From Acrasis kona (lineage: Eukaryota; Heterolobosea; Eutetramitea; Acrasida; Acrasidae), in NCBI GenBank assembly GCA_026419775.2, contig JAOPGA020000496.1:117096-181095 (forward strand): a stretch of 64,000 bases of DNA, given 5' to 3'. Positions 13,001 through 21,172 of this stretch are shown one piece after another. Positions within the stretch are counted from its first letter, which is position 1. Each line of letters starts with the position of its first letter. The position numbers and the translations under genes are program-made. Under the pieces are notes generated by a model. That model was not told the origin of the DNA and did no database searches. It saw only the letters and a list, made by a program, of their open reading frames with translations.

Positions 13001-15762
13001 ACGACCGAAGTGGAAGATTGAGAGGATTCTCCTCTTATAATTCTAGAAATATCGTCATCTAATAGATGATCATACTCTACGCCTTTGTTCTCCAAATCAC
13101 TCAACAGTAGCACTAATTCATTATGCTCTTCGTTTGCATGATCAGCACTATTCAAAACAGTATTGTTCATGAATCTTTTACGCACTAGGACATAACGCTG
13201 CAATAAACTACAAACGTATGCATAAGTAATGCGTAACAGAGCAAGTTCAAAATTCACGATTGAAGCCTCCTCTAATGACAATTCAGCAGTGTTATTCTGC
13301 TCATTAGTAATGTTAAGAGACACCTGTACAATGGCTTCGAAACAAGTCTTTAGAGCCAATGCATAGGGTGCATATTTCTTGTCATCTTGGAAGATATTCA
13401 AAAAGTAATTCCATATGTAGATACATCCATTCATGACGATCCAGTCTTGTTTACAAACGAGTCCTATTCTGATGCCTTCTTGTAGATGAACCAAAACTCT
13501 GCTCTGTGCATCTAACGAAGCGTCGTTTACGATAATGTTATCGGTGCCCTGCGCATCGACGTCCACGATGCTAGTGTCCCATAAATTACATCCTTCTTGT
13601 TCTTGTAATTCTACAATAAAACTCTCGGCCAATATATATTTACAAGTGGCCATGAGAGCGTATAATTCTTTATCTTTGATAATATCTGCTTGCGTTTGGT
13701 TGTTGTATTGATTCCATTCTTGTTGCAAATTAGGTTCTACTTTTCTTATGATTTCCACAATCTTACTAGATTGCCACGCTGCTTTCATCATATCTGCCCA
13801 TAGTTCGATTCTACGTCTATTGGTTGACCTTGAGATTACTCTTGGAGTGGAATCTCCATCCAGATTTAAATTTAAGAGCGCAATTGCTCTTTGTAGCATC
13901 GAACTACGAAGAGTGGCATCTTTTGATTCCTTTGCTTGTTCGACGAATAAGAAGGCCTCTTCTTCGTTACAGGAGGGTAATCTAGTCGAGGATACTTTTA
14001 ACTCCAAGTCATTCCTTAGTGGATTTAATAAGCGATCCATGGGTCTATCTATTCCATACTTTTCTCTTTCTGTATCGTCGGCCATGTAATCAAGCTTAAG
14101 AGCTTTCTCACACTGATTGAAACTTTTTGTTAACATGTCTTCGTGCTTGTCGCACAGTGCCAATTCTAAATGAATTGAGACGCGAAGTTCATTTAGGTTT
14201 GAATCAATGTGAGTTAGGAAGGATGAAGCAATTTGTAGTGATTTGTTAATGTGTTTGCGGAGGTTGCTTTGGAGTAATGGAAGGCACATATTCCATAGTA
14301 ATCCACATCCATCTCCGATCATTGAACCCAAAAGTTCCTTTGCAAATCGTTCATTGTCGTGGTCTTTTTCGTCGAATAATCTCTTTGCACTATCAATCGC
14401 TCGTTCTAATACCCTTATTGCTTTCATTCTTGTCGATAGCATGTCCTTGTTATATTTGAGATTATCCTTGGGGTCATGTTGTTGATTCATGATGAGTTGA
14501 CTTTTAATATATTCAGATAGGATTCTGGGTGGCAGTGATTGAGCCAATAAGCAAACGTCCATGCATGGTTTCGCAACATCCTCAATTAAAACTTTGTAAA
14601 TTGAACACAGGAGGCCGAGTTGACCAAATAAATAAAAAACATCTTCAGAATACTTTGCTCTTTTTGAAGCAAATAAATCATTGTTCTTCTCTTCAGATGG
14701 TGTATCGGACCGCTTATCCACCCTACTACTCGGTTTTCCCTTTTGCTTGGCAGGTTGTTTCGCTGTTGCTGTGGTGGTGTTCGACTGCTTGGCAACAGTA
14801 TCATTCTCTAATGTAGTCAACAATGTGTAGCACTCCTTGAGATCTTTTTTCAGTTGTTCCATTCCTCTAGTGATTCCGCTCTTGACGAGTTGAATTATTG
14901 TTACACATTTTTGATAGACAGTTCCCGTAGCAGGACCACTACCCTGTACTTTTTTCAATCCTCTTCTGCCAACATGTATTTGGGCCCTGAATACATGATC
15001 TTGAATAGATTTGTGATCGAAATTAGGTTCCTTTTTCATGGACTGTTGAATAAGGTCATTGCATGCATTTAATAATTTGATCGCGCTGTCGGTCTGCTCT
15101 GCTTCATCATAGCAGATTGCTAAATTTACATTCAAGCAAACTCTCCATCTGTGGTCATCGTCGTTTACATCCTGTAGCGCTTGAATCATTGATGGCATAG
15201 TATTTAATAAACGTTTCCTTCTATTGTCGTGATTTAAAAGTCGAGAAATATTCCAATAGTGTATACTCGCCTCGTGAACTAAGAATGAAAATCTGTTCTT
15301 GTGTTGTAGTGCAATGTTCATTGCTTTAATAATACATTGGAGTGCATCGTTTACCGAATCAATTAATTCCTCATCCCGTAAGTGTTTGGATCTATGATGA
15401 ATCAAGTTTGCTTTACAAAATTGTGCTCTAATGTAATGCTCAGTAGTAGACTCAGGATATGTTTCCAAAAAATAGTCGAGACATTGTTGAGATGTAGTGT
15501 TATCCCCGCATTTGAAAGCTGTCTCTGCACAATACAAAAAAATCTCATCTGGTAATGTTGACTGCTGCTGTTGTGCGTACAAACCTATGCACGTCTTTTC
15601 TTTTTTGTTTTCCAATATGGTATTAAATGCAGTCGCTATCAACGATTTGATATAACTTTCTTTGTGCTCATCATCATTGAATCGCATTACATGCTTATTT
15701 GATATTATAAGTGAAGCTTGGGACAACGTCCTCAGAACAAATGACTCTACTACTGAGGACAT
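7081..15762 (-). CDS. CFAP46: CFAP46-like central-pair (C1d) flagellar protein
   Basis: A single uninterrupted frame of 2893 residues begins with ATG at 15762. Most of the protein is alpha-helical with TPR-like repeats and several acidic or Ser/Lys-rich linkers. The C-terminal 600 residues match what I know of CFAP46: a strand resembling RIIVVTNDELLMDLPIEV, then SRDFSVAFLIHRL, then IRYIVDPFGED, a WQGIKWGGK segment and CFYYHGFDTLLEHI. CFAP46 is a scaffold of the C1d projection on the axoneme central pair and is needed for normal flagellar beating. The length is close to animal and algal homologues (about 2700-2800). A separase-like reading of the caspase-fold-like C-terminus was considered; the order of motifs fits CFAP46 better. 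The lack of introns over 8.7 kb stands out next to its spliced neighbours. Confidence 0.8.
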   Translation of the reverse strand: MSSVVESFVLRTLSQASLIISNKHVMRFNDDEHKESYIKSLIATAFNTILENKKEKTCIGLYAQQQQSTLPDEIFLYCAETAFKCGDNTTSQQCLDYFLETYPESTTEHYIRAQFCKANLIHHRSKHLRDEELIDSVNDALQCIIKAMNIALQHKNRFSFLVHEASIHYWNISRLLNHDNRRKRLLNTMPSMIQALQDVNDDDHRWRVCLNVNLAICYDEAEQTDSAIKLLNACNDLIQQSMKKEPNFDHKSIQDHVFRAQIHVGRRGLKKVQGSGPATGTVYQKCVTIIQLVKSGITRGMEQLKKDLKECYTLLTTLENDTVAKQSNTTTATAKQPAKQKGKPSSRVDKRSDTPSEEKNNDLFASKRAKYSEDVFYLFGQLGLLCSIYKVLIEDVAKPCMDVCLLAQSLPPRILSEYIKSQLIMNQQHDPKDNLKYNKDMLSTRMKAIRVLERAIDSAKRLFDEKDHDNERFAKELLGSMIGDGCGLLWNMCLPLLQSNLRKHINKSLQIASSFLTHIDSNLNELRVSIHLELALCDKHEDMLTKSFNQCEKALKLDYMADDTEREKYGIDRPMDRLLNPLRNDLELKVSSTRLPSCNEEEAFLFVEQAKESKDATLRSSMLQRAIALLNLNLDGDSTPRVISRSTNRRRIELWADMMKAAWQSSKIVEIIRKVEPNLQQEWNQYNNQTQADIIKDKELYALMATCKYILAESFIVELQEQEGCNLWDTSIVDVDAQGTDNIIVNDASLDAQSRVLVHLQEGIRIGLVCKQDWIVMNGCIYIWNYFLNIFQDDKKYAPYALALKTCFEAIVQVSLNITNEQNNTAELSLEEASIVNFELALLRITYAYVCSLLQRYVLVRKRFMNNTVLNSADHANEEHNELVLLLSDLENKGVEYDHLLDDDISRIIRGESSQSSTSVVGTPTTDPTGNKRKIKSVAADKINQAPPTSDDRQLLEQALQACEKAISILCINQDNNNNNNAASKKTKQPTTNAKQKENNTSEEEESMEDGQRHSVYKSRAIIYLRVVTSRLLQMSSKQTSLSYITGEDMERVCTNIEILNSPNMNVDEKIKVLSDTIDLYNNGCMSAITIDMTANLSKTSFELAQYKQCISLCNRIEQIVKNDVSKMTEKRWRWLTIVQIYCGRSIANLLNPTGQNQRTQIALRRRSLMKFVDAIESSSKVPLTEGLCVLALREFKIVAQPLMQTASTSVAKKFYYNQIMSPLDLLLNTYTTIVKDATSDQTTTLQPNDASVLEQLYNYMLTCLREFSQFGKGLDVIKRALSQLPVQCHKSLWPVDIEFRSLSGQVLSQSIMSRLNGYNPETRAKVWCMLAKCSENANEKREAFKQAISILDSNPSLKIPYMCEYAIWLRSSEADAKGEAVDILMEAIDILNELDDNSTSEEVHQSSSISSSTKSAKLKRNMSSRVSIKSGATTTKKAGSVLSSKKSVFSKLSKSKKDSSQSDDQNQPIDIVGPLSIRQLDQMCCCYVLLSMMTVNKSQSIDCCLTAQFYFTRMILTSIQMTKSIEKNFSILNALSDLIINDQSIEQKPKKKDNIHAGKSVNIQIPNSIEDWIRYEVPKNMRDTWSKDNQSLSKTFTKCIKNYLQNTPSQDQIDDSNSHWYDLILSEYCKKCNPDDSSYMVTLMKERTINAASIEEPCRTLYYLDHLYDRLQEEGYYLQCIPLTIMRDLLCQDIIIDDGDLCDLAAMKKKSLYARLGLFGDVGNSIHHQVTIKDHVRRLVLEEHEMLRDMTDSFTSNFVPPSNNTSPTAIMNKRKKSAANTTQLQTFEQSLSRYKRDVIDPVRIPLRMTWIQASEVMLYGHLPDGSSSITEIRSLVQMALLDSKASNDWKSTARCYSLMAHMFYLQGKPDKAVHYSCKSISQVSLSDVPLSIDKSDTLQFYRTTIIHCITYMLQMINNASYSREQDHWLDQLINLIRDSLSKFSALCENAVNNMSMELCLLRSQIANITCHQIKPSFIQSTIMLHVNGIDLYRMVIETLDQCNAQSSLLYGRICHEYAHALFKSINLNKQNGTDDCLRELQNELELVFNVSLTSKRCLQSLINELTPPSTHQVIESHPVSHLYANAQILNGRVGLLIAEVEHELFIRRKEADELDRKSKVIFPVMEGKSEQETRVAMNLLMSMTSTPLESTATTSQLSSTMRDDDALTMFTGALNTSSDRLIKATAYCLMGQAMRFKRFSNPSATNLSEQIKNNLQSCIDLCKVMLNDGTNPDSNTFKLLQVAYSEMCSLYSNQPELACKYLMAMQSISCAHSMEHIMTTCTSPESNDSVLIHFLRNQLNHHQSRSELQQQVHNNLLNHSLMYNSIYHPITSSYSDPLMDHCTNMIPDDVAVLIIQPSLSMTNDYKHHLVMNSSKEVMHCALIYKSFNESSSSGSTTPSRARSSTPAGGSTRVADSESLEPKITKESKYEAIRFDYDLLIKIHDLIKKWNVDGLHLYDQTGRKNQGKMINRDTRYLDLCVQVQQLLQPILDGFIVDLKKITNKRIIVVTNDELLMDLPIEVCLDSYCDDNGIQRFNSISRDFSVAFLIHRLSRSSSSISVSSSISKSKSSAPVVPAAKNDKNKANASAVANKDAIDANNAPSALSMLPCGVDWEQIRYIVDPFGEDYKLLTEKFERDMASVSSTWQGIKWGGKDVASKIPNIYEIQKLIQDSTCFYYHGFDTLLEHIMHDASHFSNLNLKNLELAIVMDRGAPNHRPSAKTHHNTTTTRRASTVAFSEILQNDDVKTPASAQKVEDEQVEGLSLDYETLCNIHGSWRLAAIASMLGTQTIVTNLFVPSDSIKNLDLCAIIMSELITQRITNPPNQNSLSSASLKSPSSLSKKPPTNKTTQPNGSVTTFVGKSITAVRRSRPPGSHDNTTIVAYYNPIVYGIA

Positions 15763-16402
15763 TCAGGAACTGGTTGTGTTTTGGTTGACAACCACCGGAG
15801 GGAAAACTAACAAGGCAACAAAACATCATACATGCAAGTCAAAGTGTTTATTTCAATTTTGGAAGGTACAATATGTGGACCAATTTAAGAGATTGGCATT
15901 TGTTGTTAACTGTCTCAAAACAAATAACATACACCAAACTACCACAAAATAATCATTTGCTTAGTGATCACCAGAACAAGCCCGTTTGTTTTTTTATTAA
16001 ATGTTAAATAGAAGATCTGATGAATAATACATCAATGTGCCCAATGCAACCCAACGTATGACACAATATCGTTTTGAATGAAAATGTCCAAAACAACATC
16101 AACTCCACAACCGGTTGGTGCAACTGGGCATCCACTGTTTGTTGTTCTTGGCAGTAATTTTCCACGTCTAACAAGAGCGAGTGGCTAAAAAGATATTATA
16201 CATGTTGAGACAGTTACCATCTTAATGATAATTCCATGTCGATCTGCGTCTGTTATCCTTGGGAGGAAAGAAATCCATCTTCTAGAAGTTATTTTAACGG
16301 TAATGATGATCCTAAAAATAGTCTTTTGTAAGATGATTAACGTAAATTTATTTACAGTCTCCTATTGTTATATAAATGTCTCCGACATCTAAAAGCGTGA
16401 AT
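15763..16402. other. 640-bp stretch with unresolved coding signal on both strands
   Basis: No single gene model can be fixed here. On the minus strand, an open segment ends at a TGA near 16036 and is interrupted by a good-looking 33-bp intron (GTAACT...TTTTTAG, about 16182-16214). A second GTAAAT...TTTTTAG intron lies upstream, but joining across it makes a stop. On the plus strand, an ATG at 16078 gives a frame that can be spliced twice and ends after about 70 codons. Only one strand is likely to be used. The first about 270 bases (15763-16030) show nothing beyond the upstream region of the large gene. Confidence 0.3.
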
Positions 16403-16698
16403 TTACTGCCTTGGCTGCACGGTTGTGGTAACAGATGTGGTTTGGACAGTATTCAAGTTTGAAGTTCTCAATGGCTTCTCATTGTTTAAAGTAGAGCCGG
16501 GTGCCTTCTTTTGATAGTTTAGAGGATGCTTCTGCTTCCAAAGTTTATCTGATATTGGAGACAGTGTGGCGTTAGGTGAGTTTCCTTGAAAGCGTCTAAA
16601 AGTTGTTAATCAACAATTCATTATCCCACTTACCCAATGTTGGTTGGAACTTTGAGAAGGCTATGTGGTAGTACTTTCGGTCTCGCAATGGGATCCAT
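16403..16698 (-). CDS. Small two-exon gene, 85-aa basic protein
   Basis: ATG at 16698 opens exon 1 (16634-16698). A canonical 38-bp intron (GTAAGT...TTTTAG, 16596-16633) leads in frame to exon 2 (16403-16595). The protein is hydrophilic and basic, with no signal peptide or membrane helix. It has a Pro/Lys-rich start (MDPIARPKVLPHSLLK) and a Thr/Val/Gln-rich end, and I do not recognise it. A polyadenylation-like AATAAA lies about 50 bp after the stop (near 16350). An alternative 44-bp intron (GTTACC...CTTTTAG) would replace the last residues with a short MSETFI tail. Short basic proteins of this style include ciliary microtubule-inner proteins, but nothing here proves that. Confidence 0.55.
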
Positions 16699-17132
16699 CT
16701 ATTTTATTTGTAAATATTTGTCTGTGACAAACCAGATATCTGATTTATCAGTACCCAACATCTATTATTAACATCGCCCTATTTCCATCAACCGACTTCA
16801 AGTTTGGTCATTGAGATAATAAAATTGGTGGTTGACGCAAAAAATGGTAAGTCAATCTTACAAACCAACAACTGTCAAAAAGAACCAAAAAGACCTGTGA
16901 GGAGCTGACCGTTTGATGGGTTTTAAAAACTTTGTAAGCCAAATAACGGAAAATGGATGACGATGATACCCCGCAGCATTAGAAAACAGAGAAAACATTA
17001 AATATATAACATTATAAAGCACATCAATGATTACAAATCACTCCAGTGGTGATATCTTTTTATTTGTACAACGCTTTGTGAGAATGTGACGCATCTTGCT
17101 TGTTTAACTATTCAAGTAAAACTGAACATTTG
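16699..17132. other. Intergenic stretch, nothing recognised
   Basis: Stops are frequent in all frames. I see no RNA gene, repeat or convincing spliced ORF. It separates the upstream side of the 85-aa gene from the 3' end of the next minus-strand gene, so it probably holds the promoter of the former and the terminator of the latter. Confidence 0.4.
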
Positions 17133-17879
17133 TTATTTTCGCTTTGTGAATTCTTCAACGCTTTGCAGTGTTTTTAGATTTACATCACACTTTGAATCTA
17201 AATGTCCATCATCAGGATTAAATACAACGATTCCCATTTCAACATCAGGTACCGAGATAAAGCTTAAGTCGCGACTGTACTCTCTCGCTTGATCACAACC
17301 TTCAGTGGTTACAAAAAGTAAAACAATTCTGGGATACTTTTTTTTATGCTGATTCAATTTTACACTCTTTACTTCGTCGGTTAATCTTGATGATGCATAT
17401 GAAATAACGAATCCAATGTTTCCTTTTGGGTTTGCTGTTTGAGGAACCAAAACTGCATTCTTTTGGAAAAGTTTTGTGATGTCATGCGCAACATCCTCTT
17501 TCGACAATGACAATGGAATTTTAGAGTAAGATACTTCGAATGATGGCAGGGTAACGTTTTTAATGATTTTTTTGGGTGGCGGCGCATCTTTAACATATGG
17601 ACGGTTTTGTTGTATAATCATTAACGGTGAGCATTCTGAGGTGCGGCACTGCACATATAATAAAGTAATATAGGCAGAGTATATCACGCTACCAATAGTA
17701 ATTAATAATAGCTTTGCGTTCCAACTGTTGTTTGTTGTGGTTAGGGATTCGGTTGTTGGTTTTAATTGTCTTATTTCCTTTATTTCAGGCGATTTGTATT
17801 TCGGCTCAGGTTTTTTTATTGATACTGTTGGCGCAGCATGTTTTGTTGTTTGTTCGTCTGTTCGTTCTGTTTCGTTCAT
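17133..17879 (-). CDS. Type II single-pass membrane protein of unknown function
   Basis: The product is 248 residues, intronless, with ATG at 17879. A hydrophilic, Thr/Lys-rich N-terminus of about 50 residues precedes one signal-anchor helix (AKLLLITIGSVIYSAYITLL). The luminal or extracellular part of about 175 residues has two cysteines just after the membrane and two more later (EGCDQA, SKCDV). The C-terminal region alternates hydrophobic strands (NIGFVISYA, RIVLLFVTTEGC, MGIVVFNPDD) with helices, suggesting an alpha/beta fold. The topology resembles Golgi or ER resident proteins, but no enzyme motif such as DXD is visible, so no function is assigned. Confidence 0.65.
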   Translation of the reverse strand: MNETERTDEQTTKHAAPTVSIKKPEPKYKSPEIKEIRQLKPTTESLTTTNNSWNAKLLLITIGSVIYSAYITLLYVQCRTSECSPLMIIQQNRPYVKDAPPPKKIIKNVTLPSFEVSYSKIPLSLSKEDVAHDITKLFQKNAVLVPQTANPKGNIGFVISYASSRLTDEVKSVKLNQHKKKYPRIVLLFVTTEGCDQAREYSRDLSFISVPDVEMGIVVFNPDDGHLDSKCDVNLKTLQSVEEFTKRK

Positions 17880-18108
17880 ATTCTTAATGTGGCCATTTGT
17901 TGTAAGATTACAATATGATATCTACCTATGATCAAAATTATAGTCTTATTAGAATCATATAAAAATCGGTGCAGCAATGGATGAGGGTTCTTGTTAATCA
18001 GTAACAAAAAACCTGAGTGTTAGAGTGAATGATTTTTATATATCTTGTCCAACTCGTTTTTATTACACAATTCATTATAAAGAATTTGATACTTAAATGA
18101 CATCTTTA

Positions 18109-20958
18109 TTATGCAGAATTCATGTTTTGTTCAAAACCAAATGAAGCTCCTTTCGTGACTCTTAGATATACTTCTTCAAGTGTTGTCTGAGACATTGTCC
18201 AATCTCTGATAATGCCAGATTCAACCCTACTCTCAACTAATTGAATAACAGGTATTAACTGGTCCATATTTTTGTTAAGGAAATTGAACATTAAACTTCC
18301 AGCGTTCTCACTCACCAAGGAGGATCCTTCCACAGATAAAATTTCGCTCTTGACTTGTTGTAACTTCTGAACGCTCTCAGGTTTGATGTAAACTGTCGTC
18401 ACACCATCGACTTCATGGTCAAAAGTTTCGAATGGAACCATCACCTGTAAGTTATAACCACCACCAAATTGATTCTTGAGAGATAATGCATTACCAACCA
18501 CCTTCACCTCACCAAACGCCATAATGGCAATCTTGTCGCTCAACTTTTCTGCTTCCTCCATAGAGTGAGTTGTTAACAGGACCAATTTATTTTTCTTCTC
18601 ACGATGGATCAAGTCCCAAATCAATCTTCTGGATTTTGGATCCAATCCGGTGGTGGGTTCGTCCATCATCAATATATCAGGATTACCCATCAAACTAATG
18701 GCAAGACTCAATCTTCTCTTCATACCTCCTGATAGCTCGTTAGCCTTCTTGTGACGAACATTGTATAGATTTACGTCACGAAGAATGGAGTAAACGTGTT
18801 CCATATCGTAGTGACCTTTTATAGCCATGTATAATAAACAGTGCTGTTGAATAGACAATTGATCATAAAGAACATCATGTTGCGGACACACGCCCAACAC
18901 TCTTCTAATCTTATCTCTATCGTAACGAATATCATGTCCAAGAATGAGAGCAGTTCCATTGGTTGGTTTGACCATTCCAATCAATGCTGACATTGTGGTG
19001 GTCTTACCCGCTCCATTGTGACCAAGAATAGACAAACAAGTTCCTCTTTCAGCAGTCAATGAAACGCTCTTCACAGCTTGGACTTGCTTACTATTGAATA
19101 ACCCAGAATTGAATGTCTTTGCAAGTTGCATAACCATCAATCGATCGTGATCTGCATCAGATTCGTCCACTGCTCTCATTACTTCTCTTCTAACGTTTGG
19201 ATCTATGGACTGATTCTGATTGATAAGCTCTGCAGATTGTCTCAGATTAATACGGTCATTAACAATTCCCTGTTCATCCTTTTTGGTGCGTATGCCCCAG
19301 TAGGATGGTTGGAACAAGAAAAAGGGAGAATGAGTAACTCCGTTACAAGCGGTCGGAAGAACATTATCGAGATAAAAGAACAATAGCGCATTAAATAAAA
19401 TATGTGGCAGCATCAACAACAAATTAACAATTGGGGCAGGTATGGGCCCATCAGCAAAGACCTTGTTAAAAAACATCTTGCTCCAGCCGAAATAAGATTC
19501 AGAACTCAAACAATCGGCCATTTGTATATGGATTGCAGAGAAGTGAAATATAGGAAAGAATGAAAGGATGATTCTCGTAGAATCGAGGGAATATAGAATC
19601 ATAAAAATGAAACTGTTATTTACAATTAGCAAGAAGATTAATTGTATTCCAACTAGAACAAATGATATCATCACTAAGTATAGTTATGGTAAATCATTCG
19701 TGTGTCGACTTACTTGATATTTTCACACCAGAGCACAAGGAAATGACAATGTAGCCTTGGGATAACAATACATTACCAACAACAAAGTAGGTCACCATAA
19801 GGATGGTCGGATTTGTATTAGAGAAGATTGGGATTTTGAGCGCACTCCCACTGGCCACTAGAATTAACACGGTAATAATCAACAGAATCTCTGCATGGAG
19901 AATCCACGACGAGTGATACAAATAACTCTTCATTCCATTCATGGACATGATGAACCTCAAGTTGTTTGATTTTTCAGCTTGCGCAGATGATTAGAATGTT
20001 TTGAATCTTTGTACTTACTGCACACGTTGAAGATGTGAACAGTCCAGAAGAAGGACAAGGCTATGAAGATGGACACGGTAGTGCCCATGGTGTAAATCGT
20101 ACTAGTAAGGAATTTTTCAAATATTGCAAAGCCATTTTCCTCTTTTAGAGTGGGTGCCTTTCTAGTTTGAGCCTGCATGTAATTCTGAGCCTTCCCACTG
20201 GCATTTAATTCAAGATGTACTATATATGGTTAAAATACGTTGCATTGTTGTGCTTACTAATTGCATTATCGATTGATTGCTGAATGTTTGGGATGTAGTT
20301 TGGAAATCTTCTGACTTGTAAAGTATCTTTTGCGTCATTGAAGTAAACGGAGTATTCAGTCGCTACTGCTGTGATGTTTTTGAACCCAATCACTAGACGT
20401 GAGCAAATTGTAAAGATTATGCCGTACCTGCTGTTGGCTCGCTGTAATGTTCTTTTATATATGCGTCTAATTCTTCCAAACTACCAACAGCTACAAAGTC
20501 ATCCTCTTTAAGGTCGTTTAGTTGTAACACTGTGGTGATGATGCTGTCAATGTAGGGATTTTTTCTGTCGTTGTTGTATACAATAGATTTACAACCTTTC
20601 AACTATTAGTATAAAAGACTGTGTGAATGGTTGTAAGTGAACTTACCGTACAACGTGGTATCTTTTCGACTAATTTTGCCGGTGGTGGACTTCTCACCTC
20701 TTCACTTCCACTAAGTATTTTCCCTACACTTTGCGACAAAACAGCAACGCCGACCTTGAGAACAACCAATAGCAATAGTGGTGCAAGCAAAATGACCAAT
20801 GTAGTCTTCCAATTAACTAAACTCAAAAGTATGTTCTTGTAGAATAGGGCAAAGAATTGACCAACATCCTTCCTTGCACTTTGGCGAAGTGAGTCATTTC
20901 GCCTTTGATTGTTTAACATGATTGTTTGTAACTTTCGCGTTGAGTTAGAACATTCCAT
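18109..20958 (-). CDS. ABCA-family half-size ABC transporter, six exons
   Basis: Exons (high to low) are 20958-20647, 20602-20428, 20392-20258, 20219-20019, 19977-19714 and 19673-18109. The five introns of 35-44 bp all keep frame, giving 883 residues. A first membrane helix lies near residue 50, followed by a luminal loop and a cluster of hydrophobic helices (about 250-460), as in A-type half-transporters. One nucleotide-binding domain follows: Walker A GHNGAGKTTT (about 577), signature LSGGMKRRLSLA, Walker B ILMMDEPTTGLDP and the switch histidine in LLTTHSMEEAEKLSD. ABCA proteins move lipids across membranes using ATP. The protein has only one TMD-NBD set and would need to dimerise. It is divergent from the asteroid-like gene, 214 bp away. 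Confidence 0.9.
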
Positions 20959-21172
20959 CTTGGTTTATATACCTCATCTTCTCCGAAATACTCCTTCAAT
21001 GAAGGTTCTATTATGACATATTTCAATTGAAGCTTTTTTAAATCAATGAGTAAAATTTTCATTTACATTTTCGGAAGATTGAAATCAATTAGTATTGAGG
21101 TCTGGAAATGAAGTCGGATTTTTGTGTTAACATCCTTGTGCAAACTGAAGTTTTACAATATTTAGTTCAAGT

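Noticed and set aside
7081-15762. Separase as the identity of the giant protein
   Set aside because: The TPR-rich body and C-terminal fold are reminiscent, but the separase His/Cys catalytic motifs (HG-x-G, CSS) are not present, and the end matches CFAP46 in motif order.
15662-15952. 96-codon plus-strand ORF over the CFAP46 start
   Set aside because: Half of it is antisense to the large gene, and the rest has no coding character.
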